This document shows, in pieces, positions 53,321 through 62,637 of a DNA stretch of 64,000 nt. This DNA is from JAHBNG01 sp039028975 (lineage in GTDB: Bacteria; Chloroflexota; Anaerolineae; Caldilineales; Caldilineaceae). The notes under the pieces were generated by a model that made no database searches, had not been told where the DNA came from, and saw only the letters and a program-made list of their open reading frames with translations. Each line of letters starts with the position of its first letter. Position 1 is the stretch's first letter. The position numbers and the translations under genes were made by a program. The DNA lies in contig JBCCHB010000057.1 in assembly GCA_039028975.1 (NCBI GenBank), positions 1 to 64,000 of the forward strand, given 5' to 3'.

Positions 53321-55861
53321 TTAGTTAGCAAGCACACGAAATATCTTCGTACTGACATCCTCAATTCGGAATGGTTTTAGCACCCAATCTAATATACCTT
53401 GATTAAGCAGCGTCTCCCCCTCATTTTCAAGTGGGTAACCAGTCGAGATAATCATCTTTATGTCAGGCTTCTCCTGCCTAAGAATTTCAAATAGCTCAGG
53501 CCCGCCCATCTGTGGCATGACCATATCACTAAAGACAAGATCGATCTCTCCTTCACTTCTATGAAAATGACATAGGGCTTCCTCACCATTTTCAGCCAAA
53601 AGCAAGTTCTGAAAGCCCATAGCCAGCAACATCTCTTTCAGAGCAGAACGCACCGAATCTTCATCTTCAACCAGCAAGATCGTCTTGTCACTATAGGTCT
53701 CTTCATGTCGGATATCAACGGGTTCAGGTTGGAAGGAAGCTGGGATGAAACCAGTAACCGGTAAGTAAATCCGAAATGTAGTGCCAATCCCTGTAGCGCT
53801 CGAGACAGTGATCTCACCACCTAGCTGCTGGATAATGCCATAGGCTTGAGCTAGACCGAGGCCTGTTCCTTTATCAGGTGACTTTGTCGTAAAGAATGGC
53901 TCAAATATCTTGCCCTGAATTTCATTGGCCATCCCAAACCCTGTATCGCTGACCGAAACAGTCGCCCAAATGCCAGGAGCCATGCCGAGCACCGGGGCAG
54001 AATCATTCACGCCGATCTCTGTTGCATCGACTTCTATCTTAAAGTTCCCGCCCCCGTTCATGGCGTCGCGAGCATTAATGGATAGATTCATAAATACCTG
54101 TTTAAGGTGTGCTGAATCGACATGGACGTATAGGCTATCAATATGGGTAACAAACTGAAGCTCAATATTTTCAGGGAAAATACGCGCAAGTAGATTCAGA
54201 GTATCATTCAAAAATGGGATCAGATCGATCTTCATTGGTTCCATCAAAGATTGACGGCTGAAGTCTAGCAGTTGAGAGACAAGCGAGGCGCCAAGCTGAG
54301 ACTGCTGCAAGATCGTCTTAAGGTACTTTTGATGTTTTTCAGGAAGCGGGGTCTTTTCTAGTAGCTGGCAATAGAGGGTAATCACGGCTAAGATATTATT
54401 AAAATCGTGGGCCACGCCAGCCGCTAATTGTCCGACAAGAGAGTGTTGTCGCTGAGAGAATTGCCGATTCAAGGTGGCCTTTTGTACACTAATATCTCGT
54501 AGGACCAGAATCCATTTATCCTGCTCTCCTATCTTATTAAATGGGCGAATTACAACCTGATAGTGACGGTTCTCCAAAGAAAATTCATGAAAATCATCCT
54601 TTCCCGCCTGGAACTTGGTAATGAGTTCAGTCAAGGGTAGTGTGCCTAGTTTGCTTAAACAACCGTCCTCATTCCATGTGCCAATAGCCGACAAATATTC
54701 ATCGGCCGTATGGTTGGTTAACTGCACCCAGCCACTGCTATCCAGTAAGATCATAGCAGAGGGGACTGAGTGAATAATCTGACGCACTTGATCCAAGGCT
54801 TGCCTGGTCTCTCGAAACAGATTGGCATGAGAAATTGCAATGGCTGCTTGATTTGCCATAGCGGCCATTAGATCACCGTCTTGGTCATTGAAGGCTCGAT
54901 TATCGCCCCAGTTAATGACCATCATGACGCCGTAAAGTTCATGACGATACCTCATTGCAGCTGCAATAACAGAGCCGGGATCCGTGCCATATGTACCATT
55001 CGACTCACGATAGGGGCGCTTTACACATTCAGCCGAGAGTACAGGTTCCGTGGTATGCAGTGCCTTGCCTGGAACCCCTTCCACCAAAGATTCATATGAG
55101 ACAGGGTACCAATCGGCTTGGCGTTTACCGCCTATGACGACATTTTCAATCTCTTCTGCCTCCATATCTAAGAAAATCATGGCGCTCAAATCTGCAGATA
55201 GAGTCTGTGCAATATGATCAACAACAGTCTGCAATAGTTCAGGCAGTTCCTCAATAGCAATCATACTTCGGCTGACGTGATAGAGCGCCTCTGTACGCTT
55301 TAGGTGAAAACGCAATTCAGTTTCGATCAATTCACGCTCAGCAATTTCATGCCGCAATCGCCAATTAATCAATTTGAGTGGTTCGTCTATGACAGGCTCT
55401 TCAGTTGGTTGTGGCGAAATGAGCGGGCCAAAGTGTTGTTCATACTTATGCAACAGATTCGTTTGATGAACAATTTGACTACTCTTCTGATAAAGAAGAA
55501 CCAGGTTCTCAATTCTTGTACCTAAGATGTTTGGAGGTACAGCTCGGTTGATATAATCAACGGATTCGAGATTGTATTCTTTCGTTATGAAATCAACATC
55601 GCTGTAGGAATCGATTACGACCATCATGGGAGTGTTGCAAATTTGCATCCTACAGATACGTTTAACAAGCGCGACTCCAGCGTCTAGAAGCGTTTGGACA
55701 TCTATTATTATCAGTGCAAAATCCTGCTCTGCTGCTTTTTGTTGAGCCACCTGAGCTGACGCTGCAACAATTGGGATATATGGGGGATGATTCAGAACAC
55801 TCTTTAGAGAAGGCAATTTGCTCAATTTGTCATCGACAATCAATATATATGCTTTATCCAT
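53321..55861 (-). CDS. Hybrid sensor histidine kinase (REC-GAF-PAS-HisKA-HATPase-REC)
   Basis: 846 residues from the ATG at 55861 (GGAG 9 bases before it). Order: REC1 (5-120; D10, D11, phospho-Asp 54, but the conserved Lys is Arg 106), coiled linker, GAF (about 205-350), PAS (about 360-460), HisKA with H485 (AGVAHDFNN), HATPase with N-box N592/N596, DTGFGM (639-644) and GTGLGLA (665-671), then REC2 (D779, K829). No membrane segment, so a soluble kinase. No partner response regulator is adjacent. The Lys-to-Arg change suggests REC1 acts in signal input rather than as a normal receiver. Confidence 0.92.
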   Translation of the reverse strand: MDKAYILIVDDKLSKLPSLKSVLNHPPYIPIVAASAQVAQQKAAEQDFALIIIDVQTLLDAGVALVKRICRMQICNTPMMVVIDSYSDVDFITKEYNLESVDYINRAVPPNILGTRIENLVLLYQKSSQIVHQTNLLHKYEQHFGPLISPQPTEEPVIDEPLKLINWRLRHEIAERELIETELRFHLKRTEALYHVSRSMIAIEELPELLQTVVDHIAQTLSADLSAMIFLDMEAEEIENVVIGGKRQADWYPVSYESLVEGVPGKALHTTEPVLSAECVKRPYRESNGTYGTDPGSVIAAAMRYRHELYGVMMVINWGDNRAFNDQDGDLMAAMANQAAIAISHANLFRETRQALDQVRQIIHSVPSAMILLDSSGWVQLTNHTADEYLSAIGTWNEDGCLSKLGTLPLTELITKFQAGKDDFHEFSLENRHYQVVIRPFNKIGEQDKWILVLRDISVQKATLNRQFSQRQHSLVGQLAAGVAHDFNNILAVITLYCQLLEKTPLPEKHQKYLKTILQQSQLGASLVSQLLDFSRQSLMEPMKIDLIPFLNDTLNLLARIFPENIELQFVTHIDSLYVHVDSAHLKQVFMNLSINARDAMNGGGNFKIEVDATEIGVNDSAPVLGMAPGIWATVSVSDTGFGMANEIQGKIFEPFFTTKSPDKGTGLGLAQAYGIIQQLGGEITVSSATGIGTTFRIYLPVTGFIPASFQPEPVDIRHEETYSDKTILLVEDEDSVRSALKEMLLAMGFQNLLLAENGEEALCHFHRSEGEIDLVFSDMVMPQMGGPELFEILRQEKPDIKMIISTGYPLENEGETLLNQGILDWVLKPFRIEDVSTKIFRVLAN

Positions 55862-56367
55862 AATGCGGTACTCCAACAGCAAAGGCGTATCAACAGCTCA
55901 AAGTCAAATGAAAGGTTCTCTGTCTAGTTCAGACAACTGAGGTACAATAAAGGTTATGGTAGATATCCAGTCGCCCCCAATGTTAGGTAGAAAGATGAGA
56001 TTATCTCCGACCTGTCATTTCAACGAGTGCAATGAGGAGAAATCTTCCATTGGGGATGCCCAGATCTCTCGCTCGGGCGCCCCCCAGGGTGCGAGATGAC
56101 AACGCCCCTCATGGGGTGTGGTAATCTCACATCACCATCCAATGTTAAGGGGTCCAGAAAATCAGTATCCATGATTGAGGGGATGGCATGCCTTGTGCGG
56201 CTTTGTCCCCGCCGGTACCAACACACAGCGTTACCGGCACGGATACTTTATTTTACTGACATTGTAAATTAATTCTAGCGAAGTTTTGGGCCAGTTTGGC
56301 GGATGAGGGGTAAGTGATGGTAAATAGTATACATAGCGTACCAAAACATATTACTATGCGAATTGGA
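55862..56367. other. 506-base gap with a family D repeat
   Basis: Upstream of the hybrid kinase and downstream of the MmgE/PrpD gene. It contains the repeat at 56012-56102; the remainder has no recognisable gene or RNA. A 68-codon minus-strand frame here lies mostly inside the repeat. Confidence 0.5.
56012..56102. repeat. Family D palindrome, copy 2
   Basis: CCTGTCATTTCAACGAGTGC, then AATGAGGAGAAATCT on the left, and AGATCTCTCGCTCGGGCGCC ... GTGCGAGATGACA on the right. The halves pair imperfectly, in the common TGTCATTTC...GAGAAATCT palindrome style, and resemble the inside of 30797-30924. Confidence 0.75.
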
Positions 56368-57726
56368 TCACTTGTTTGACGAGCGCAATAACACTGGTGC
56401 CGAATCGTTCAACGCATAAACCCATTCTAGCCATGGTTCGGGATCGCTATTGGCAAATTGAGCAAGCTGGCAGAACTTGGCTTCTAACTCACTCAGGCTC
56501 AAATTGTTCTCTGGATCGCCCTTGGGGTGAAGTACTTCATGGGAAAACGAAGAGCCATCTCTCAATACAATCTGAAGATGGGCAGGCCATTGAGCAGGAT
56601 AAGCTACTTCGTACTTACTACTAGGTTGCAGATGTATCTTGGACAAGAGCGGTGGTATTGCAGGATCGTCAATTCGCTCTGGATCAAATTCAGCTAGCCC
56701 TACTTCTCCCCACATCAATGCAATTGCAATGCAATACTGTAGGCTAAATTTTGCGGCGTACGGAGACTGGGGAGATGGGTTGTCACAAAGATCCAATGCA
56801 GCTTGATAAGTGGTCAATCGATAGTGTTCAATCTCATTGTCCGTAACGCCCTGGCTACTCAGATCATCACGTAATGCTAAAGCAGCATCAATCGCAGGAT
56901 GGGTATGCCGACAAGAGGCATGGGGCTTAATCGAAACTGTACCGATTCGCAACGCCTCGCTACCTAATCCATCAAGCACGACAGAGGGTTCTGCATCAGG
57001 CGCGGTTGCCGCGAAGAATCCACGATCGCCTTCAAGAATTTCCCGAGGGCCAGTTAACCCTAATAAGGCCAATTCAGCCGCTCGCACACCATCAGCGGCT
57101 GCCATCCCTGCATGAAGATGTTTGCTCATATCACCATCTGCATTGAACTGCCATAGGCCTGCAGCCTGGGTTCCAGCATTGCCCAGGGACCAGACCAACT
57201 GCTCATTATTTAATCCTAGTAGCCAACCTGTTGCGGCGGCTGCACCAAAGACACCACAGGTAGCAGTATTGTGGAAATAATAGTAGTGGCGTTTTCCAAC
57301 AGCTTCACCGATTCGAATGACGACTTCGTAGCCAGCCACAATGGCACAGAGAAGTTCCTGCCCGGTGCAACCCTCCCGTTCGGCAATAGCCAATGCAGCC
57401 GGAACAACAACCGCGCCAGGATGCACAACCGAACGACGATGAAGATCGTCCATCTCGACGATGTGAGAAAGCGAGCCATTGACCAACGCTGCCGATTCCG
57501 CAGAGACCCGCAGCGACGTACCAACTATACCAGAAGTCCCAGTTGGCTGTTTGGCTGCATAATTGAGCACGATCCTCCCAGGTTGGCTCCGATGCCCCCC
57601 AATGGTGGAACCCAACCAGTCAGTCAGGTAATAGCGGGCATAGGCAAGTGCCTTCTCAGAGAAACCATTCTGTTTTGTCTTTATCAGCCAGCTAACTAGC
57701 TCTTCTGTCAGGCTCATTTCACCCAT
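56368..57726 (-). CDS. MmgE/PrpD-family protein
   Basis: 452 residues, standard for the family: YLTDWLGSTIGGHRSQPGRI near the start, NGSLSHIVEMDDLHRRSVVHPGAV in the centre, KPHASCRHTHPAIDAALAL, and the C-terminal AKFSLQYCIAIAL segment. Family members include 2-methylcitrate dehydratase and cis-aconitate decarboxylase. No methylcitrate-cycle genes are nearby, so the substrate is open. AAGGAGG lies 6-7 bases before the ATG. Confidence 0.88.
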   Translation of the reverse strand: MGEMSLTEELVSWLIKTKQNGFSEKALAYARYYLTDWLGSTIGGHRSQPGRIVLNYAAKQPTGTSGIVGTSLRVSAESAALVNGSLSHIVEMDDLHRRSVVHPGAVVVPAALAIAEREGCTGQELLCAIVAGYEVVIRIGEAVGKRHYYYFHNTATCGVFGAAAATGWLLGLNNEQLVWSLGNAGTQAAGLWQFNADGDMSKHLHAGMAAADGVRAAELALLGLTGPREILEGDRGFFAATAPDAEPSVVLDGLGSEALRIGTVSIKPHASCRHTHPAIDAALALRDDLSSQGVTDNEIEHYRLTTYQAALDLCDNPSPQSPYAAKFSLQYCIAIALMWGEVGLAEFDPERIDDPAIPPLLSKIHLQPSSKYEVAYPAQWPAHLQIVLRDGSSFSHEVLHPKGDPENNLSLSELEAKFCQLAQFANSDPEPWLEWVYALNDSAPVLLRSSNK

Positions 57727-58354
57727 AAATTCCTCCTTAGGCCCAAAAGACTCTCAAATCGACACAAAATTGACGACATCTTCTGCGTCTTCCTTCATCT
57801 CTTCGCTTCTTTGTGGCTCTCTTGATGTATCATTACAGTTGTTGCGAAGCACCCAAGATCCCATTAGACGAATATTGTAGCAAATTGTAAGACAATCGTC
57901 ACAGGCAAATCCATATATGGCATGATATACTCGGCCCCGTCAACATTGATCCCGCAATATCAACGAGAGTCTTGAATCTCATTAGAATGCAAAGTCCATA
58001 CTTGCCCCGCTCCACTAATTTTTCGTTTATCCCTCCGCGACTTGCAGCAGTTCACCAGTCATCTTTTGTCGTATACTTGCCAAAAAAGTCTTGTCCAGAC
58101 TTTCGACCAATCCACTCTGGAAAATTCAGAGAGGGAAGGATATCCCCGTCTTCACGGGAGTAAGGGCTCTTTCTGGTCATCTACATGGTGCATTTGCATT
58201 CTTGAGCTAGATCTTGAATGCCCAAACGATATCAAATATGTTGTACAAATTCTACTTACTCATCTAGGCAATTTGGTGAAGTTACCCAGCTTTGCACTTC
58301 GAACGATATCGATTCGCTCGACGCCTACATGAATTACTCTATTGGGAGGATTAC
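57727..58354. other. 628-base divergent region with a family C repeat
   Basis: Separates the MmgE/PrpD gene from the SdrD-B-type gene. It has the repeat at 58071-58185 and a TATACTCGGCCCCGT fragment (about 57927) that resembles the left end of family A without the rest. Ribosome site GGGAGGATTAC at the right edge. Confidence 0.5.
58071..58185. repeat. Family C palindromic repeat, copy 4 (inverted orientation)
   Basis: TTGCCAAAAAAGTCTTGTCC ... CCCCGTCTTCACGGG ... CTCTTTCTGGTCATCTACAT. The reverse complement aligns with copy 2, including the small CCCGTGAAGACGGG hairpin. Confidence 0.82.
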
Positions 58355-60469
58355 ATGTCTATCAAGCATATGTACGTTCATACATTGGGCGCCCTTGCCC
58401 TACTCTTCGTACTATTGGTGCTACTCAATTCTGAATCTGCTTTTACCCAAGGTGAACCGACTCAACCTGGGGAGCCGCAACCGAATATCATCGGCAATCG
58501 CGTCTGGTGCGATGATAATGCGGATCAAATGCTTAGCAGTGGCGAATTTATCCCCAGTGTAACGATTGAAATCAGTGGACAATCCACAGGTCTAATCTCT
58601 ACGACCGTTACAGATGCAGAAGGGAACTATCTATTCTCATCCCTACCGGCCGATACGTATACCGTCAAAGTGCTTACGCCAACCCTGCCTGCAGCCTGTA
58701 ATGTTGCCCTAGCAGATTACGATGGTGGAATGGACCATATGTCTACGGTTCTACTTGATGGGATTACTTTCACTGACAACCGAGATCAGGACTTTGGTTA
58801 TGAACCCCCTCCAGGAATCGTTCCAGGTACAGGTCAAATCGGGAACCGTGTTTGGTGTGATGCAGACCTAAGTGGTGATGCAACCAATGTAAATGATATC
58901 TCTGAAAAATTAGCCGATGTCATGCTAATGATTACCAATGTCCGTGGATATACAAGCACTACAACAACCGATGATAATGGAAACTATCTGTTTAACCAAC
59001 TTGGACGAGGTCCATATACGATTGAAGTAGTTACCTCCACCTTGCCATCCGCCTGTAATATCCCCCTTTATGATCTTGATGGCGGTATGGATAATCAGTC
59101 GTCTCTGTTTTTGGCCACAGGTCATTCAGATCTCAATCATGACTTTGGTTATCAACCTGCCGCCTTATTGGGTGCTGTGGGGAATAAAGTATGGTGTGAC
59201 CTAGACGGTGACGTAACTCAGGATGCTGGTGAAGGCATTGGTGGCGTATCCATTGAGCTACGGGATACGGTGGCTGGAATCGAGTATGAGACAGTGACCC
59301 TAGGTGGGGGTAGTTATCTAATTACCAATCTGCCAGCAAGTAGTTATCAGATGAACATAGATGCAACCACATTGCCCGATAGCTGTAATTCTGTTCTGAA
59401 TGATCCTGATACCGTACCGAACGGGAGTACAGCATTTGCACTAGCCATTGGCGAAATCAACATGAGTAAGGACTTTGGTTATTCCGGGACGTTACCTGTG
59501 GCCAATGTGGGCGGACAAATTTGGTGTGATGCAGATGGTAGCAATAGCTATAATAGCGGTGAAGAGATCGTTGCATTACCAGTCAACTTAATTGATGGAA
59601 GCGGCGGTATCTTCACTATCAATACAGATGTGACGGGCGGCTATCTCTTTGAGAATCGCACTGCAGATACGTATACGATTCGCATCAACCCAGCCAATCT
59701 GCCCTCTACTTGTAACCTGCCGGTGCTGGATCCCGATGGCGTATTGGATAACGAAACCCAGTTTTCCTTTGAGCCAGACGCTGATCTCTTAACGTTGAAC
59801 TTTGCTTATACCGAACCTGAGGCTGAACCAACGCCAACAAATACCGTAGAGCCAACTGCTACTACCGAACCAGAGCTTACCGCCACAACTGAACCGGGAC
59901 CAACTGCTACCACCGAACCAGAGCTTACCGCCACCACTCAACCCGATCCGACCGCAACCACACAGCCCGATCCGACAGCGACGACTGAACCAGAGCCTAC
60001 TGCCACCACTCAACCAGAGGAAACTGCCACGACTCAGCCAGATCCGACTGCAACGACAGAGCCAGAGTCGACACCGATCCCAACCGAACAAACCTTTGCC
60101 ACAATTAGTGGCCTCATTTGGGATGATAGCGATGGAGACGGGAGCAGAGATGAAGGTGAAGCAGCCGTTGCGGGCGTCCGCATAGGTCTCTATAATAGCA
60201 ACGATATGATTATTGCACCAGCTATTACCGATGAAAACGGTGCTTACTCAATTCCCAATGTATTGCCAGGCAGTTACTATCTCAAAATCGAGCTAGAAGA
60301 GGGGCAATACGCTAGCGGTGTGGATATTGAAGCCGAGTCAGGTGCAACCACGCTCTTTACTGTAGTGGCCGGTCAAAGCAAAACCATCGATGAACTAGGC
60401 GTCACGGATGTCGCGCCAACAGGCCAAGACGATAACAACGATGTGTTCCTACCACTGGTGCAGTCGTAA
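58355..60469 (+). CDS. Secreted SdrD-B-type repeat protein with Thr/Pro/Glu linker
   Basis: About 704 residues from the ATG at 58355 (GGGAGGATTAC ahead). Signal peptide (TLGALALLFVLLVLLNSESA). Four SdrD-B/Cna-B-like beta modules follow, each opening with a variant of IGNRVWCDxDxDxxxxxGE and ending xDFGY (about 44-155, 157-270, 276-380, 388-485). The WCD and paired Cys per module suggest disulfides. A TATTEP linker (about 490-575), a fifth module (ISGLIWDDSDGDGSRDEGE) and the tail VFLPLVQS complete it. Probably a calcium-binding surface stalk. Confidence 0.87.
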   Translation: MSIKHMYVHTLGALALLFVLLVLLNSESAFTQGEPTQPGEPQPNIIGNRVWCDDNADQMLSSGEFIPSVTIEISGQSTGLISTTVTDAEGNYLFSSLPADTYTVKVLTPTLPAACNVALADYDGGMDHMSTVLLDGITFTDNRDQDFGYEPPPGIVPGTGQIGNRVWCDADLSGDATNVNDISEKLADVMLMITNVRGYTSTTTTDDNGNYLFNQLGRGPYTIEVVTSTLPSACNIPLYDLDGGMDNQSSLFLATGHSDLNHDFGYQPAALLGAVGNKVWCDLDGDVTQDAGEGIGGVSIELRDTVAGIEYETVTLGGGSYLITNLPASSYQMNIDATTLPDSCNSVLNDPDTVPNGSTAFALAIGEINMSKDFGYSGTLPVANVGGQIWCDADGSNSYNSGEEIVALPVNLIDGSGGIFTINTDVTGGYLFENRTADTYTIRINPANLPSTCNLPVLDPDGVLDNETQFSFEPDADLLTLNFAYTEPEAEPTPTNTVEPTATTEPELTATTEPGPTATTEPELTATTQPDPTATTQPDPTATTEPEPTATTQPEETATTQPDPTATTEPESTPIPTEQTFATISGLIWDDSDGDGSRDEGEAAVAGVRIGLYNSNDMIIAPAITDENGAYSIPNVLPGSYYLKIELEEGQYASGVDIEAESGATTLFTVVAGQSKTIDELGVTDVAPTGQDDNNDVFLPLVQS

Positions 60470-60609
60470 GATGGCATCACAGCTACCTACTGAGCATTTC
60501 AGTCTCATAAGATAATCGTACAATGGGTACGTCCTTTGCGGTACAGGGGCGTGCCTGCTGTACCGCTTCAAAAGGATCGCAGTATAGACGACGAGTGAGC
60601 CAGTACAAT

Positions 60610-61377
60610 TTACACGGCTGTAAATCCACCATCTACACAAAGAACTTGTCCGGTTAACATTCGAGCCGATGGGGAGGCCATATAGATCACGGCTGCAGCG
60701 ATCTCTTCAGGCTCAGCAATACGTCCCATAGGGACTTTCTCTAAATTTTTGGCAAAGTCTGGATTTTGTAAAGCGGCTTCCAAGAGTGGTGTCCGGGTGA
60801 AACAAGGGGCAACAGCATTGACCGTAATCTTGTTGGGTGCCCATTCCGCGGCCAAAGATCGAGTAAATTGACCTACTGCGCCTTTGGATGCAGCGTAGAT
60901 TGAGCGCAATGGCCCTCCCACAACGCCAACTTGGGAGCTAATTGTGATTACGCTTCCCTGAATGTTGCCCTCAATCATCTTACGAGCACAAGCTGTTGAC
61001 ATAAAAAATGCGCCCTTGAAATTGACGTCAGAAATATAGTCGAATTCATCCTCCGTATACTCTAAAGCGGGCTTGGGAGTATTGTAGCCAGCGTTGTTTA
61101 CAACAGAGTCGATTCGGCCAAATCGTGACCATGTCTGCTCCACGAAGTCGTTGATGCTATCAACTTGGGAGACGTCCAGGGACCACGCTTCCGCTTCGGC
61201 CCCTAACTCACGACAGGTTTCTGCAGTTGCCTCAGATTCTGTAACAGTACGACTGCCTAGAGCAAGATTCGCCCCGTATTCGGCAGCAGCAATGGCTATA
61301 GCCTTCCCAATCCCTTTTCCCGCTCCAGTAACAATCATAACTTTACCGCTTAGATCGAATTCAACGCTTTTGCCCAT
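60610..61377 (-). CDS. SDR-family oxidoreductase
   Basis: 255 residues: TGAGKGIGKAIAIA loop (17-30), NNAGYNTPK, ITISSQVG, YAASK active site, and the standard AGQVLCVDGG-like end (TGQVLCVDGGF). A classical short-chain dehydrogenase with unknown substrate. GGAG precedes the ATG. Apparently monocistronic; a family A element lies upstream. Confidence 0.9.
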   Translation of the reverse strand: MGKSVEFDLSGKVMIVTGAGKGIGKAIAIAAAEYGANLALGSRTVTESEATAETCRELGAEAEAWSLDVSQVDSINDFVEQTWSRFGRIDSVVNNAGYNTPKPALEYTEDEFDYISDVNFKGAFFMSTACARKMIEGNIQGSVITISSQVGVVGGPLRSIYAASKGAVGQFTRSLAAEWAPNKITVNAVAPCFTRTPLLEAALQNPDFAKNLEKVPMGRIAEPEEIAAAVIYMASPSARMLTGQVLCVDGGFTAV

Positions 61378-61448
61378 TTTGGGTTTCTCCTTTGATTATC
61401 TGCCTTAAAATGAAGTTGTGTTGAAATTTGGATTTATTGTAACATCAT

Positions 61449-61531
61449 AATGCAGTCGGTTTGAAAACCAAAGTTTGATTTCTCTGGTAGATTCTGTAGA
61501 AAGCTTTGGTTTTCAAACGGGGCCGAGAACA
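61449..61531. repeat. Family A MITE-like element, copy 4
   Basis: Left end AATGCAGTCGGTTTGAAAAC, right end GGTTTTCAAACGGGGCCGAG. The central CTCTGGTAGA matches copy 1. The inner 20 bases of the ends pair perfectly. Confidence 0.82.
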
Positions 61532-61582
61532 GAGTAGAGGTAGAAGAGGATGGGAGAATAGTTGGTTTAGTTTACAGTCGGT

Positions 61583-61876
61583 TTAGTTTATCGCTTCTAA
61601 TGCAAGCACAAGCATATCAAATTCTTCTTTGCAATCTTTGCACCGTTTGAGATGATCAGCAACCAAAGGCAGCTTTTGCGCAGCCGTATCATCATCAAGA
61701 TGCATTTCGACAAAATAATCGACCTGTGCAAAACACTCATCACAATCTATTTCATCGGCTCTGGTGTTAATAATGCCTTCAAGCATCCCCTTTACCATTT
61801 TGGGATCCATAGGCATAGAATCATATTCACGTTTTGGAGAAATCCAGTTCAGTAGCTGCTTTATCCACTTATTCAT
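61583..61876 (-). CDS. Small zinc-finger anti-sigma-like protein
   Basis: 97 residues with C45, C48, H75, C79 and C82 (IDCDECF ... HLKRCKDC), a ZAS-like zinc motif with an extra pair of residues. No membrane segment. It follows an ECF sigma gene by 155 bases on the same strand, so it is the probable soluble anti-sigma or redox-sensing partner. Downstream there is no further gene of the unit. Confidence 0.72.
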   Translation of the reverse strand: MNKWIKQLLNWISPKREYDSMPMDPKMVKGMLEGIINTRADEIDCDECFAQVDYFVEMHLDDDTAAQKLPLVADHLKRCKDCKEEFDMLVLALEAIN

Positions 61877-62031
61877 ACGTTTATTCCAATCGGGACGAAA
61901 AATTAGGACTCAGGATTTCATGTGGTAAGAATGAGTACATACACTTTTCAGAGAAGATGTCATTCTTTGTACCATAGGATAAAATGGGGTAACATTACCT
62001 ATTAGCCACTAGAAGGCCAAACAAACCAAAG

Positions 62032-62637
62032 TCAGAAAGCGCTCAAAATCTCTTCCGATGAGACACCAAGACTCATCAATTCTTTCTGAAGCCTCTGCCG
62101 TGCATCGTGAAGCAGCTTGTAAAGTGAATTTCGGTTTGTGCCCATCCGTTCAGCAACCTCTTCCAGAGGCATCCCATGAATCCGAACGGCGACCATAGCC
62201 TCGCGCTGTTTGTCAGTTAGCTTCTCTTCAATCGCCTCTTTAAGCGTCCTCATTAAGCTAGAACGGATGGCTTGATCTTCTGGACCAGCCGTTGCCGCAG
62301 CAAACATTTTGGGCATGTAGTCTCCCTCAAATTTTTCAACCATGCCATCTAGGGAGGTATCCTGCCAACGTCGCCGCCGTAATTCCGTTAATGCAACCCG
62401 CACGGCAATCTTCTGTGCCCAGGTTGTAAAGCGACTTTCACCCTTAAAGGTATCTAGGTTGTCCAAAATCTTGAGCAGTGCATCCTGCACAAAATCTTCC
62501 AGATCCGTTGCTGCGAGTTCGTGGCGGCTGCGTAGAGCATGTCCCAGTCCTTTTAACAGGATCTTCCGTAATTCATCTAACGCGTTATTCTCTTCTGGGT
62601 TACGCAGCAACGCCAGCCAATCTTCGTTGCTATGCAT
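62032..62637 (-). CDS. ECF-type RNA polymerase sigma factor
   Basis: 201 residues. Region 2: LEDFVQDALLKILDNLDTF ... FTTWAQKIAVRVALTELRRRRW. Region 4: EAIEEKLTDKQREAMVAVRIHGMPLEEVAERMGTNRNSLYKLLHDARQRL. Long acidic termini. The third ECF sigma in the window, paired with the zinc protein downstream. Confidence 0.9.
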   Translation of the reverse strand: MHSNEDWLALLRNPEENNALDELRKILLKGLGHALRSRHELAATDLEDFVQDALLKILDNLDTFKGESRFTTWAQKIAVRVALTELRRRRWQDTSLDGMVEKFEGDYMPKMFAAATAGPEDQAIRSSLMRTLKEAIEEKLTDKQREAMVAVRIHGMPLEEVAERMGTNRNSLYKLLHDARQRLQKELMSLGVSSEEILSAF

